Shown: positions 46,641 through 58,590 of the stretch, piece after piece
Numbering within the stretch: position 1 is the stretch's first letter
Layout of the letters: the number at the start of each line of letters is the position of its first letter
From: Macrothele yani
Lineage: Eukaryota; Arthropoda; Arachnida; Araneae; Macrothelidae
DNA length: 64,000 bases
NCBI GenBank assembly: GCA_039090855.1
Contig: CM077007.1
Span: 17,347,515-17,411,514 of the forward strand
Direction of reading: 5' to 3'
The notes under the pieces: model-generated
The model's database searches: none
The model's input: the letters and a program-made list of their open reading frames with translations, nothing else
What the model was told of the DNA's origin: nothing
Program-made: the position numbers and the translations under genes

Positions 46641-46790
46641 ACTGAAAGAGCATTTTTGGGTGGGGAGACATATAAGTAACCTACAGGTGTGACGTACAAA
46701 ACAGGTTGGATTCATGACATGATCATCTGTTCTGTACGTCACGCCTGTAGGTTACTTATATGTCTCCCCACCCAAAAATGCTCTTTCAGT

Positions 46791-46834
46791 ACTTCCATTT
46801 GATGGTCTTTAGGAAGACCGAAAGTTCTTATGGC
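46791..46834 (+). ncRNA. Hammerhead relic (3-nt deletion in the core)
   Basis: Inverted partner of 46593-46640. Stem II, GAAA and helix III are intact, but CUGAUGAUGG has become UUGAUGG, which removes the catalytic box. Confidence 0.75.
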
Positions 46835-46949
46835 TTTATTTTTAATCTTTTAACTTATACATTAAAGAAATTCTTCACTTCATCGGAAGCCTGCGTAGTG
46901 TTTTAATTATAGTGCTTTTAAGATTGCTACCTTAAGCTTTTATGATTGA

Positions 46950-47481
46950 CTCATACCACACGAGAACCTGATATCTTGAGGATACAATGTGATGTAGCCA
47001 TTGGGGGATCACATGTCCTATATATGGTGCAAGTTTTGTTTCCTATCCATTTTATTGGCACTCTGTATATTGCAAATTTGTGAATGAACTTTGTGCAGAA
47101 TCATGAACTCATGCCACTGTTCACACTTTACCAATCAGTATAAGGTGACAGTACAATTACCCTCACATGAATAAATATATTCCTACAAAAAGCCATTGCA
47201 GTTCATTTTGCTGCTTATTCTTGGAGATGATTCATCACAAAATTTTTATTATCACCTACTATTACATAATTTATACATATGTGTTATTCTTTAGTCTCCA
47301 ATGTATTTACAGTTACATATGTCTTCACCTAAATTTTCACTAATGTTTCTTGAAGAAATATATATTTTATGATTTCTACAAGTTTTGTTGTCCTATAGTC
47401 ATGTGCTAGTAAAGAACAGTGACTTTGTCAAAAAGAGACATGTTCTATTACATGGAATGCAATAAAGGGCAAAATATTAGG
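46950..47481. other. Intronic sequence, no gene recognised
   Basis: AT-rich DNA, nothing recognised. Confidence 0.4.
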
Positions 47482-48705
47482 TGTACAAATACGTTTTAAA
47501 GCGTTTTAAGACAACGCAACATGTAATTTGAGAGAAAACAACAACACCTTTACGAATCAAAATATTTGCTGTCATTATCAATTACCTTCCGCCATCGGTC
47601 GGGCAGCTGACTGATTCCAGCCATGAAGAATACTTTGTTGTGTGACGCGATAAAATAATCTACCCATTTTTGCATTTCATCACATGTCCGGAACCATACA
47701 GCAGACAAACCATGTTGCATTGATCAGAACAAATGATAGTCTGAAGGGGCTATGTCGGGACTATACGTCGGGTGCTCCGAAACTTCCCAGCCAAGCGTCA
47801 ATAACGTTTCCTTGACTGATTTCGCAACATGCGGCCTAGCGTTGTCATGCAGCAATTTCACGGGACACAAGCTTTTGCCTGTGAATGGATGTTTCCAACA
47901 GATTATCTGGTTCAATTGCAGCAATTGTTGCTTGTAGTGATCAGCAGTAACAGTTTGAGCCTGTTCCACCAGATGCACAGCAGAACTTCCTTGGAATGAA
48001 TATTGCATTTTGGTGTCGAAGTCATTGCTTCACCAGAGGTCTACCCAGTGTTTTTTGCGTTTGGGATTGTCGTACCATATCCACTTTTCCTCATCCATAA
48101 TGATTTTTCACAGGAAAGACTTTCTGTGTTTATTCAACAGATTCAAACACTTCATGACACACTCATCCTTGTTCCTCTGGCTTAGGTCATTTGGCACCCC
48201 ATTTTCCTTCCTTCTGAATCTTTCCCATTGCGCATAGTAAACGATTGAAAATCGTTTGTTGAGTTACCCCCAGTTGCTCAGCTAGTTCTTTGAGTTTGAG
48301 ACGAATCTTCATCCAGCAATGCTTGCAGTTCCTCGTGGGCAACCCTTCTGTGGGGCGCCGCTACGTTCTCGATCGCTAACATCAAGATCACCTGCTTTAA
48401 ACCGTCTAAACCAAAACTCGCATATGCTTTTCGATACAATATTCTCCCCCACAACAGAACAGATCGATGCACATGCTTTTGCAGCATTTTTTCCTTGATG
48501 AAATTTGTAAAGAATACAGTGTTGAATAAATGCAGTGTCATTTGCCATATTTCACCTACCGATGTGCAAGTGCGTTTGACTGTTGGGCAAACTTCTGTGT
48601 CAAATTTTATACTCTGGACCAGTTACGGTCACATGACAACAATGCAGGGGAATGTCGGATATGTAAATTAGTGGTATATGTCACACAAAAAACGCTTTAA
48701 AACTT
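47482..48705 (-). pseudogene. Mariner element with near-complete but broken transposase
   Basis: The minus-strand start at 48548 gives MANDTAFIQHCILYKFHQGK, then NIVSKSICEFWFRRFKAGDL, the first helix-turn-helix region. The middle is frame-shifted. The catalytic part has HDNARPHVAKSVKETLLTLG (second Asp) and WEVSEHPTYSPDIAPSDYHL (third Asp), then DYFIASHNKVFFMAGISQLP. The ends share TTTTAAAGCGTTTT in inverted orientation (near 47497 and 48690), the remains of the terminal repeats. The right outermost bases have diverged. Confidence 0.85.
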
Positions 48706-49534
48706 ATTGATAGCATTGATCTCTCCATAATTCTCCCATAGACTTGCAGATATAATGATATTCTAGGTTCAGAATTATCACTGTTGCTAGCACCTGAATT
48801 TGAAATTTGAGATTGATTAAAAAAATGTGATTCTCTCTTTATATCCACAAATGAAATCCCAAAGTTGTAACATGTGTGTCACTTCACTAAAAAATTCCCA
48901 CTTTTCTCATTCTTTCATGTCTCAAGCTCACTGCACTTTTAAGGATTCAGTTAAAGAGATTCTTCAAAGTCATGAAGAAAGCGGGCTTTCATTAAAACCT
49001 ATAATACATGTCTGAATTGCAGAGTAAGCAAGCATCTGAAAAAGTCATGAACTAAAATAGCACCTGTAACTAACAACAAATTTTCAAAAATTACAAAATA
49101 AATAAATAAAGGATTACATGGCTATTTCTAGAAGTTATTACTCATAAATTTTAAGTATTAAATGTGGTTTCTAAGGAATGTATTAATTTTTACTTGTAAA
49201 ACATTCAGACAGCAAACCAACTTATCCCTAGGACTTAGTAGCTGTAGCAATGCCTGTGATAAAATCAACCCTTTTGATTATTTAATGCATATTTCCTCCT
49301 CTTCTTCTCTAAAAATTTGACAAGAGAAAAAAATATATCCCTTAGAAACCCCATTTAATACTAAAAACTAATGAGTAAAAATTATTCAAATTCCATTGTA
49401 GAAAACAGGGAGAAATTGAAGGTTGTTCATCAGTTTCCACTATCCTGTAACACACTGCTGTCAAAAACTTAAAGATGAACATGAAATCTGACAATTGCAC
49501 AGTGTCATGGGGTTAAAAGAACTTGCTAACATAT
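48706..49534. other. Intronic sequence, no gene recognised
   Basis: AT-rich DNA, nothing recognised. Confidence 0.4.
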
Positions 49535-49539
49535 GCACA

Positions 49540-50100
49540 CAAGTGCAGTGTGATATGTGAAGACATTCAGGAGACACTGAACCCCTGCCACATGTTTTGC
49601 TGGAGATCAACCACACTGTACAAGCCAGCAGGATTACTGTTACCTGGCTATACCAACAAAGCAGAGTCGGAAAAGTGTTTTGGGCATGTTGGCCAATTGG
49701 CTTCAAGTATGTGTATACAGCCAGGAGGCCACGACAAGTCTCATATGAGTTAATTCCACTTTTCACGTGATTTAGTGATGGGACAAGAAAATGCAAGTTT
49801 GAGGTAACAAATGGATGTCTCACAGACATCAAATGGATGATTTTGCCCAAGACCAAATTATCAGTTAAGTTCAAAGAAGGCCAGACTGCAAACAACGCCG
49901 ACATAGAGTTTGGAGTAAAACACAACATAGTGTCATGGGTCTGATAAGCATTCAGAAGACACAGAACCCTTTACCAGATGTTTTGCTGGAGATAATCTCC
50001 ACTGTACAAGCCAGTGAGATGACCATTACCTGGCCATAACGTCAAAGCAGAGTCTGAAAAGTACTTTGGATCAGTTGGCTAATCATCTTCAAGTAAGCAC
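49540..50100. repeat. About 165-bp dispersed direct repeat of unknown family
   Basis: A segment with CATGTTTTGCTGGAGAT, CACTGTACAAGCCAG and AAAGCAGAGTC near 49555-49715 recurs with divergence at 49940-50095. The spacer between them (49740-49930) is open on both strands (a 155-aa minus ORF spans 49461-49928), but no domain was recognised. The second copy runs into the Tc1-like relic at about 50126. Confidence 0.75.
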
Positions 50101-50850
50101 AGGTGTTTGAATTTTACACCAAACCATGTCAAGACGACTAAATGCAGCAGGACTATATGTCAGAAAATCCATACGCTGTTTACCATTATCCAGGGTGTAT
50201 CGCATAGCCCACCATCAGTGGTGTATGTCTCATGTTGACTGGTCTTCAGATCACTGGACCAAAGTAATGCTCACAAATGAAAGACACTTTAGTCTTTCAT
50301 TGGATTCCAAGCAGCAATTGATCTGGAGGGAACATGGGAGGGACTGTGTATAATCCCAGGAACATCATTAAACAGGATATATGGCATTTGGGGGAATCAT
50401 GGAGTGGGCTGGTATTGTGGTCAATCGATGTACCAAACTTCAGGTGATGGATCAAGGGAAAACCACCAGGTAGTGGTACTGCAATGACATGATTCTTTGC
50501 CACATTCATCTGTTCTGTGAGCACAACTTTCATTTTCACAGAAGATAACACCCCATCCTCACTGCACAGAAGTTGTGGATGAAGTATCGACTATAAGGAT
50601 ATCTGTCAGATGCAGTGGCCACACTACTCTCCTGATTTCAATCCAATCGAACATGCATAGGGCATTCTGGGAAAATGCTTTGTACAACAGGATGACCCCC
50701 CCCCCTCGAACAGTGATACGACTTGTTCCTAGAGCTGCTAAACCACTTGGTACCAAGCATGACACGCTGGCTCCAAACATTCATTGTGGTGCAGAGTGGT
50801 CCTATACCATGCTGATGACTTCACCCTGTAGTATCTTTATGCAGTGCTGA
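50100..50850 (+). pseudogene. Tc1-like transposase relic
   Basis: Plus strand from 50126: SRRLNAAGLYVRKSIRCLPL, then SRVYRIAHHQWCMSHVDWSS, WTKVMLTNERHFSLSLDSKQ (the first Asp of FTDES changed to Asn), LIWREHGRD, then IMEWAGIVVN, and a shifted YSPDFNPIEHA region with the Glu near 50650. The DNA-binding region before it is missing. Stops and frameshifts disable it. Confidence 0.82.
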
Positions 50851-51227
50851 TGGAAGTGTCACTGAATGACAGGTGAGCTTGTTTGTCTTTCGTAACATTT
50901 TATTCCATTTTGCAATATCTATTACATATTACTCACGAATTTTGACACCAAGTGTTTCATTTTACTTTTGCTATCACCACTGATACCACTTACAGCTGTA
51001 AAACTGCTTTTTCCAATTTTGAATGGTCAAAATGTGCCTTGTGTTTAAGTTAGGGCATAAATCCACATTTCTGCTACCAATTTATTTACAACAGTATCTG
51101 CACTCCTAAAGTTTTGATTGAAAAAATTCTGATTTGGTCAGATACCGCTCACGACAGAAAACTTTTGGGGCAAATTTCCTGCTCAAAATAATGTCCAGTT
51201 TTTGCACCAGAGGCACAGATGTACGTA

Positions 51228-52521
51228 GACCATTCCATAAAAACTGAGAGTAATTTTTTTGAGTTGGCAGTAGTGTGAAGGGGAAAAATAACCATGCAGA
51301 CAACTAACTGAATTAAGGAAGTATCTATGGCAACAGTTATTAGCTATGGCAGACGATTCTGGTTTTGTTATTACACGTTTAAGGTACTTCTGTATTTTGC
51401 CATACAACTATGGAGGTGAGTGATTCAGAGCTAAGAAGTGAAATGTGCTGTGTGATCAAATTTTGCTATTGTTTGGATAAAACGGCTCCAGAAACAGATG
51501 ATTTAATGAAAAAAAGCTTACAAAGATAAATGTTTGGGTGAGTTAATGATTTTCAGATGGCACCATGATTTCAAAAAAGGGTGTTTGTTGGCGGAACTCG
51601 CTTTAAGACTGACCGACCTGAAAGCGTCGTTATGGAGCGTATTGTTGACACTGTTTGGGCAATCCTGCAAGAAGATCAACAAATGACATGTAAAGACATA
51701 GTGACATCAACTAATATTTTGAAAATGTCTGCATTCCACATTCTAATCGACAAATTACAGCTGCATCGTGTGTGTGTTCCAGATGGTTACCTCATCACCT
51801 GATGAGAGGACAATTGTTAGCCAGAGTTCAGGTGTGTCATGAGTGAAACAAATTATTGCAAAGAATCCAAACTTTTTAAACACAGTAATAACTGCCGATG
51901 AAACATGGGTCCACTATTTCGACCCCCTCACGAAGCGTGCAACGAGGCTCGTCTCCTCCAAAAAGTCCACCAAACCAAATCACCTGGGGAGGTGATGATG
52001 ATTTTCTTTGATAATAAAGGTGTTGTCTTCCAGCATGCCGTTCCTCCACAAACTGCTGTCAATGCTGATTATTACATTTCAGTCTTGAAACATCTGCAAT
52101 GACACACATCGATTAAGTGACCAGAACTGGTGGGCAAATGGACCCTACACCATGATAACGCTTGCCCACATGTGGCTGCTTGTGTTCAACAGTTTCTTAT
52201 GAAATGCAGTATTGAAATCATGCCACAGCTAGCCTACAATCCAGACCTCACCCCATGCAATTTCTGGTTGTTTCCAACAATGCAGGAGAAGTTCCATGGT
52301 GCAACATTCAACATAAATGCTGACATTATATAAGCTACACAGGGGTCGCTAAAGCAGCTTCCACAAAATATCTTCACCACATGCTTTGAAAAGTGGACTG
52401 AATGATGAGACCATTGCATATCATCAGAGGGAAGATACTTTGTGAAAGAATAACATATATTTTGCTGTACCTATATTTCTTCATTTGATTTTACTCCAAG
52501 TTTTTTATGGAACAGCCATTG
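51228..52521 (+). pseudogene. Mariner-like element, broken transposase with recognisable ends
   Basis: Inverted ends share TTCCATAAAAA followed by CT-x-x-GAGTAA (near 51230 and 52490-52515), with TA next to each. The transposase in fragments reads VDTVWAILQEDQQMTCKDIV (second HTH), VTTSTN-like remnants, then TKSPGEVMMIFFDNKGVVFQ, HAVPPQTAVNADYYISVLKH, VGKWTLHHDNACPHVAACVQ (second Asp), LAYNPDLTPCNFWLFPTMQE (third acidic position Asp). This is the group with VMMIVFFDN-GVVYQHAVPP, often with a longer spacing before the last Asp. Several stops. Confidence 0.85.
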
Positions 52522-52949
52522 TATTTCTTGTTTTCCTCTTCTTATAAACAGACTTGAAAAATTCTTTTTTCATCTGAGAGTGCTTCTGTAAAAGAATATT
52601 TTGCATATAATTTATAATTTTTCTTAATGCATAATTTTGCCACTAGAGGACATAAGTAGATACTTCTGTTTGTATCACATTTTGCAGCTGCATCTGCAAA
52701 TCTATTTGACTTTCGGTTAGTTACGCTCACCAAGAAAATGTTTTACGTAAATTTCCTGCCCAAAACACTACACAATTTACCCAATAGGGGTACAAAGGTA
52801 AAATTATTATTTTTTCAATACCTCTATCTTAAAAGTCCGATTTGAAAAATTCCTTTAACATTGCTTACCATTTACTTCATGCTTCATGGTGAATTTTGAT
52901 ATCTCATCAATAATAATTCCCAATCCATTGTTGGATGAATATCTCTCCA

Positions 52950-53533
52950 AATCTCTTCAACAACTAAATCCTAGGGAATTTTTTTCCATGTCACTCTCAC
53001 ATGCTTTCAAATTTCTGCCACACATCTCCCATGAGTTCTTCTGAATCACAGCACCGTTCCCATTCATGAGGAATCTTCCCTTCACTGGGATATTTACTGA
53101 AAATTTGGGTGAGTTTGGTTTATATTTCTTTACTGACTCCATGTACAATGTCCACAGTACTTCGATCTTTCCTTGGAGGTCTTCCCCACATTTCATGTTC
53201 TTAATTGCATGGGCAACTTCTACCAAAAGTACTGCAGGAAGTTTTTGTACATTTCTTTATGTTTGCAATAGATATACCATTCCTTTCATATAGTTTTGTC
53301 CAGAACTCTTTACCTCTCCTCAAAATTTCACTTCTATTTCTTATTGCATTACCATCTTCTTTACTGAGTGCCATAATTTGTTTCCTTTTATTATTGAGAT
53401 GACTCTTTGTTTTCTTCAGGCTTTGGTTGTTCTCAATTGATTTTTTCACTAGTTCATAGTTAAATTTCCTTATGTCTTCAGTGATACCTTTTTGTACTGT
53501 CTTGCATAATTCAATATATATTACTTTAGACAT
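52950..53533 (-). pseudogene. EEP-type LINE, part 2 (linker to RT start, tail)
   Basis: Minus strand, interrupted at 53536 by a mariner. YIELCKTVQKGITEDIRKFN, then YELVKKSIENNQSLKKTKSH, KRKQIMALSKEDGNAIRNRS and EFWTKLYER form the linker between endonuclease and RT seen in many invertebrate LINEs. After EVAHAIKNMKCGED (start of the RT) the sequence jumps directly to the C-terminal end (SWEMCGRNLKACESDMEKNS), so the RT body has been deleted. Continues from 54670-55480. Confidence 0.78.
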
Positions 53534-53535
53534 TA

Positions 53536-54665
53536 CGAGGTATTCTGAAAAAGTATTCAGAGGTTGCATAAGTTTAGAATCATGTGACACAGCAGTAAAC
53601 GGTTTGGCACAGGTTGACCTTGGAACCTAATACGAATGTGCAGTGAGTCACGTCTTTCCTGCTCATTTGGTTTTTTTACAGTAGTGTCAAGCTGTTGTTC
53701 TTATGTGTTTTCTTATAAGTTGTTCTTACGTGTGTGAAGCTGTTCGTTACATTTGTCATGTCGGAAAAAATTGGCCAACAAATTTGCATCATATTTTGTC
53801 AAAAACTTGGCGAAACTGCAAAGACACATACTTAAAATGTTACAGAAAGTCTATGGGCAGCATTGCATGAGTCGTGCAGAAGTTTATGAGTGGTGTAAAT
53901 GTTTAAAGACAGTCATGAAAGTGTTGAGAGTGATGAACGGTCTGGGAGGCCCACAACCAGTAAAAGTGAAAACAATGTCAAACGTGTGCACACAGCTGTG
54001 CAGGAAAAATTGCTGAATCACTATTCTTGAGTTATCTGAAGACTTCAACACTAGTTGGGGTTCAGTTCAGTCATTCTTACAAACGATTTGGGTATGAGAT
54101 GCATCTCAACCAATTTTGTACCAAAATTGCTCTTAACTGAGTAAAAACAGGCTTGTGTTACAGCTGCTAGGACCTGCTGAAGTGCGTCAAAAATGAAAAC
54201 TTTTTAATAGCTACTATAACTGATGAATTGCGGGTTTATGAGTGTGAACCCAAAACTAAGGCCCAATCTTCACAGCGGAAGACCTCAAACTCTCCCAGAC
54301 CTAAAAAAAGTATGACAGAGCTGCAACAATGTCAAGAAAATGCTGACTGTTTTTTTTTCAATTATGAGGGAATTGTTCATTATGAATACACTCCATCAGG
54401 CCAGAAAATCAACAAGGAGTACTACTGTCAAGTTTCATGGCATTTGAGGGAAGCAGTTCATTGCAAAATGCTGGCACTGAATGAGAGTGATAACTCCACC
54501 ATGACAACAAGCCAGCCCATGCATTGCAACTTGTGTAGTAGAGTCTTGCTAAGTACCACACTATACAAGTCAACAGCTACCCTATTTGCCAGACCTCTGA
54601 AAATCTCTAAGTCTTGTACTTTTTTTTTAATGAATCCAGTATGGATACTTTTTGATCACACCTTG
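53536..54665 (+). pseudogene. Mariner element inserted in the LINE
   Basis: TA-flanked (53534-53535 and 54666-54667) with inverted ends CGAGGTATTCTGAAAAAGTA and, read inward from the right, CAAGGTGTGATCAAAAAGTA. A broken transposase starts near 53759 with SEKIGQQICIIFCQKLGETA, then SRAEVYEWCKCLK. The later part has YEGIVHYEYTPSGQKINKEY and YCQVSWHLREAV, and then SDNSTMTTSQPMHCN where DNAPAH-like bases are shuffled by a frameshift. Non-functional. Confidence 0.85.
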
Positions 54666-54669
54666 TACA

Positions 54670-55480
54670 TTTTTTTTATTATTTATCTTCATCTCTCTTC
54701 TTTTTTGCAACAGCATTTCTGTTTGTTCTAATGTTTTCTTCCTGCAGTTCTTGTTACCACCTAACTTTGTCACCATTTCTATAAGGGGCCTCAGCAATTT
54801 TTCTATTAACTTTGGAGATGTGTTCTTCAGTTGTTAGACCTTCTAGTGCTGAGAATCAGTTTCTAAGTGCCAGTTTTAAAATTTTATGATGTGTTTTAAG
54901 TTTCATCACATCAATACTTTTTGTTTGCTGTATGAGCCTACGTTGTTCAAGTTTTGTGATAAGATGCACTTTACATCTCACAATTCTATGGTCACTTCCT
55001 GTGTTGACCCTGTCACGTGCACTGCAATCTTTGATGACAAATTTCTTGTTACACACAATAAAATAAATTTCACTTTTCACCCAATTTGTATACCTTTATG
55101 TCCATTTCCTATGTGACTTTTCATAAAAAAAAAATAAGAGTTCATGAGGAAAAATCTTTTTGCTTCTTTAAACTCTGCAAGAGTATTTCTGCATTCATTT
55201 CTGCTGCTGTATGACCAAATTTACCAACCAGTTTCATTTTCTCTCCATAGCACTATTTTCAGATTGAAATCACCCATGATAATTTTCAAGTGCTGTCTAC
55301 CCTTGTTGTTTAATGTTGAATTCCCTTATACAATTCTTTGATTTCATTATCAGGATGACTTGTTGTAGGCAAGTAGGTTTGAATGATACTCCTGAAGTTT
55401 TCATAAAGTACAGTTTCAGTGTCAAGGCGAAGTTAATGCGTATTTCTGTTTGCAACTGCATTTTCACTTCCAAAAATCTT
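54670..55480 (-). pseudogene. EEP-type LINE, part 1 (endonuclease C-terminal half)
   Basis: The minus strand reads IIQTYLPTTSHPDNEIKELY, then IIMGDFNLKI (the GDFN catalytic motif of the EEP nuclease), GHTAAEMNAEIL, KSEIYFIVCNKKFVIKDCSA and RVNTGSDHRIVRCKVHL (SDH catalytic motif). It continues ITKLEQRRL and FSALEGLTTEEHISKVNRKI. This is the APE-like nuclease that nicks DNA for target-primed reverse transcription. The N-terminal half is missing. The frame is broken in several places. The sequence resumes past the mariner at 53533. Confidence 0.8.
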
Positions 55481-55491
55481 AGGCCTATTAA

Positions 55492-55537
55492 AAAAAGACT
55501 GAGCTGCATGCCATTTGGCATGCAGCTCAGTCTTTTT
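55492..55537. repeat. Perfect 22-bp hairpin
   Basis: Arms at 55492-55513 and 55516-55537 are exact inverted repeats (GACTGAGCTGCATGCCA in the left arm) around a 2-nt TT loop. It lies at the outer edge of the LINE relic. The near-zero loop is unusual for chance, but no terminator or microRNA-like flanks were seen. Confidence 0.9.
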
Positions 55538-56250
55538 GTTGCATGTTTTGCTATAATAAAGATTGAGAGCATTCTCTTTAAACAATGCATAGTTTTTTTC
55601 CCCACTAGGTAGTGTAAGTGTAAAATTGTTAACTCACCATCTCTGGTTCTTCAAGTCATATTTAAAAAACTCTTCTTCCATTGCATAGGTTTTGCAATAA
55701 AGAATATTTTGTGCATATTTTTTTCTATTTCATAATTCACAATTCTACCACCAAGGAACATCAGCATATAAATATATGAAACAGTATCTTCAAAAAATTC
55801 TTTCTTCGTAAGACACCTATCTCTATGAAGACTATTTTGTTCCTATTGCTTCTTCAAATAACGTACAGCTTTTCCTCCCATCTAGGGGTCATAATGTTAT
55901 GTAATTTTCACCTCCATATCTCTTTTTCTGACTGTTCAGTTTGAAAAATTCCTTCTGCTTTGGACATTTTCCAGTATGAGGAACATTTATTGCACAATTT
56001 GTGAATTTTTGTAGCAGATATTTTAGTCTCTAGTCAGCATAACTATCTCTATTTGTGGACGTTTTATCAATTGTAGAAATCAGGTTGAATTTTTCTTTTT
56101 AACTGGTTTCATTCAATATGAAGCACATTTCATAATAAACACATTCCCTTTTACACTGATTTTTTTTCTTTTTTCTACAAATCTACTTTGAAGACTGATT
56201 TTTGTGTCAAAAAGGATTCAAGAGATTACACCCAAGAATTCAGTGCGTCT

Positions 56251-57064
56251 TTTCTAGCTGTTCCTTGTTAAACTTTGAACATTTCAAACTTCAACTTAAA
56301 ATGAATTACAAAAAACAACATGCTGTTCTTTTTAAACCCTGTTATTTATTATATCTCATCATCATTCCCCTAATGGTGAGTCAATCATCCAATGAACTGC
56401 ATACCAGGTTCTAAAACTGACCTACAACAACAAATTCAATGATGAATATGACTTTGCATTATTTTAACATCATCAAATCAGCAATTTAAATCTTAATGTA
56501 TATGTTTTCCATCTGGAGAACAACTATATGAAAAATATTTTGAACAAATTAGCAGCTGCATTAAATCAAAACCATACCAAAGCTACCACCTTCAATGTCT
56601 GCAATTGGACAAGGTCAAAATTTGACCAAACAATTGCTTTTTTTGCCCACTTCAAAAAATCGGCATGTACAGGAAAGACTTGAAATAAAGTGATCCGTCT
56701 TAGTTTAAGGTTACTGGCACTATGGTAAGGTCAGAATCAGAAGTACACAGCATATATCATTCAAGTCTAATCCAAAAACTTAATGTAAGTTCTTGGCAGT
56801 GGAAGATTAAAATTAGTGCTTTCAGGAAGGTGCTGTTTGCAATGAAAAGTGAAGTGGGTCCCTCTGGAGATTACAACTCTATAAAGAAATACACATACAT
56901 ACTGTGTGTTAATAAATGTTGGCACAAGTATTTTGTAACATTTTTCCTTTTCCACAGTGGCTTTTAAAGGTGCCATTTCAAGAGTCAGGAGGCAACAGGC
57001 CATCAGCCTGTGAATCCATCCTACCAATGGGATTGAAGTCATTCACAAAAATTGGATTCTTTTA
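56251..57064. other. Intronic sequence, no gene recognised
   Basis: AT-rich DNA, nothing recognised. Confidence 0.4.
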
Positions 57065-57068
57065 TTAA

Positions 57069-58309
57069 GGGGGGATTCTCATTTTTTGCACTAAAATTAC
57101 CGCTTTTTTTTTTTTTTTTTTTTTTTTGGAGTTTTTATTGAAGAAACTATGCAACCAATTGATTCCAAAGTAGGTACATCTATTTATAATCATTTCAGGT
57201 GTTTACAAAACAATTTTTAATAAGTTTCATGAAGAATCACGCCCACAAATCTTCTTCGACCATGACATTGCGCAAAGATCCGCAGTTGCTGGTTGGCATG
57301 ATTTCTCCACTCCAGGTGATCTGAAACAGAAAACTCAAACAGCGTTTTACTCTATACACAAGTAGTTATCGTTTGATGAACCAGAAAAAATATGTATACG
57401 TATTTGAGGAAATGGTGATTTGTCAAACTCAAATTATCAATTTAGCTCAAAAAATTAACAATGTTTTTTTACTATTAAAGAAAATATATATAACGTATCA
57501 TGTTTCTGGTTCATCAAACGATAAAGGAATGTTTGCTGAACATGCAGTTTTAAATTTGAAGTTGATTGGTCTAATAGTGTTTGAAATATCATGCCAGCCA
57601 TTCGCGAAAAAGCTGTTTTGAGAAAAACGCATTTAAAGTTTCGAGTACAGTTTACGGAGGCATATTGAGTACTTACAGTATTTTTCTGCTAATCTGCTAT
57701 ACCAGGGCCATACAGTGTTCCTTCCTCTGCTTCATAGAACTCGTTTAGAGACATTTTCTCACTTCCACACCTTGTACAAGCCTCTTTTGTAGCCTCGAGG
57801 CTGCGTCTCGATGATGTTTGCAGATGTTGTTGGTCCCGCGCATTGGCAAATATCTTGGTTTGCTCGCCAATAACAATTCCTATTGTTGTCATCATTTTCA
57901 GGAAGGCAGAAAAGCCTTCATTAAAAATGCCTGTTGCTATATAAGCTGCCATTTAGATGGTTTTTGAGCCACAGTGAAGATGTTTGGGAGCAAACCGCCA
58001 AACAGTAGAATTGAAACTTTCGTTGTTTTGAGTGTCACCACCCAAACACCTTCCTAGCAACTTTCTTGATGACAAATCATTGTAAATTGGCTTTATAACA
58101 TTTCAACATCTTTATGAAGTGGTGATTCGTGATTGATTTCATCCAGAAGTTTTTCTCTGTGACCCTGCTGGACATTAATAGATTATAACTTGGCCAATTT
58201 TGCGAATTCCCACTTGAAATTTGGTACACATATTCTTATAACCTGAAATAACAAAATAAGGTAAAAATAAAAATCGATTTTTTTCACACAAAAAATGAGA
58301 ATCCCCCCT
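57069..58309 (-). mobile_element. TTAA-flanked DNA transposon, Kolobok-like
   Basis: Inverted ends GGGGGGATTCTCATTTTTTG lie at 57069 and, inverted, up to 58308 (one extra T at the right), directly flanked by TTAA (57065-57068 and 58310-58313). TTAA targets are used by piggyBac and Kolobok. The minus strand carries a transposase C-terminal piece (57689-57952): MAAYIATGIFNEGFSAFLKM, then MTTIGIVIGEQ, NARDQQHLQTSSRRSLEATK and GTLYGPGIAD. This resembles the family-wide end of Kolobok/'Mutator-like' (PF20700-type) proteins. The N-terminal catalytic part is missing or unrecognised. An internal 22-bp perfect hairpin lies at 57366-57387/57503-57524. A long T-run (57103-57127) sits near the left end. 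Confidence 0.7.
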
Positions 58310-58590
58310 TTAATGTAAATTATTTTATTCTGAAATCATACAGAATACGTATTCACATGGGATCTGGATTTGTGATTTAAAAAAAAAAAAAAGAACAGAG
58401 ATTTATATGGCTAAATATTTAGGACAGCACCAGTTGCACAATTAATAAACATGCTTCATGCCAATCGAATCAAAGAACAAAAGAAAAACAATTCTCCCTG
58501 TCAGAACTTTAACCCCATATGTACTAGACATTAGCAGCGCAAATAAAGGAGAGAGACAAAGAAAGAGAAAACATATTACAAGATATTTTC
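58310..58590. other. Intronic spacer
   Basis: AT-rich, with an A-run at 58378-58392. Nothing recognised. Confidence 0.4.

Larger units (their letters stand above)
46483..46949. mobile_element. Palindromic solo PLE tail with hammerheads
   Basis: Two copies of a tail of about 215 bp lie head to head around 46725 (left on minus, right on plus). They share CAATCATAAAAGCTTAAGG at the outer ends, the hammerhead region, and AATGCTCTTTCAGTAC toward the centre. No coding sequence is left. Together with the other pairs it shows the same outward-tail layout. It resembles a small retrozyme-like element (inference). Confidence 0.8.
51060..56250. repeat. Ancient degenerate tandem array, split by later insertions
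   Basis: Words of the type TTTGAAAAATTCCTT recur near 51118, 52555, 52842, 55791 and 55940. A second word of the type CACTAGAGGACATAAGTA recurs near 51204, 52640, 52779, 55750, 55878 and 56030. Spacing between neighbours is roughly 130-150 bp. The array is now interrupted by a mariner (51.2-52.5 kb) and an EEP-type LINE (52.9-55.5 kb). Units are highly diverged. Confidence 0.55.
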
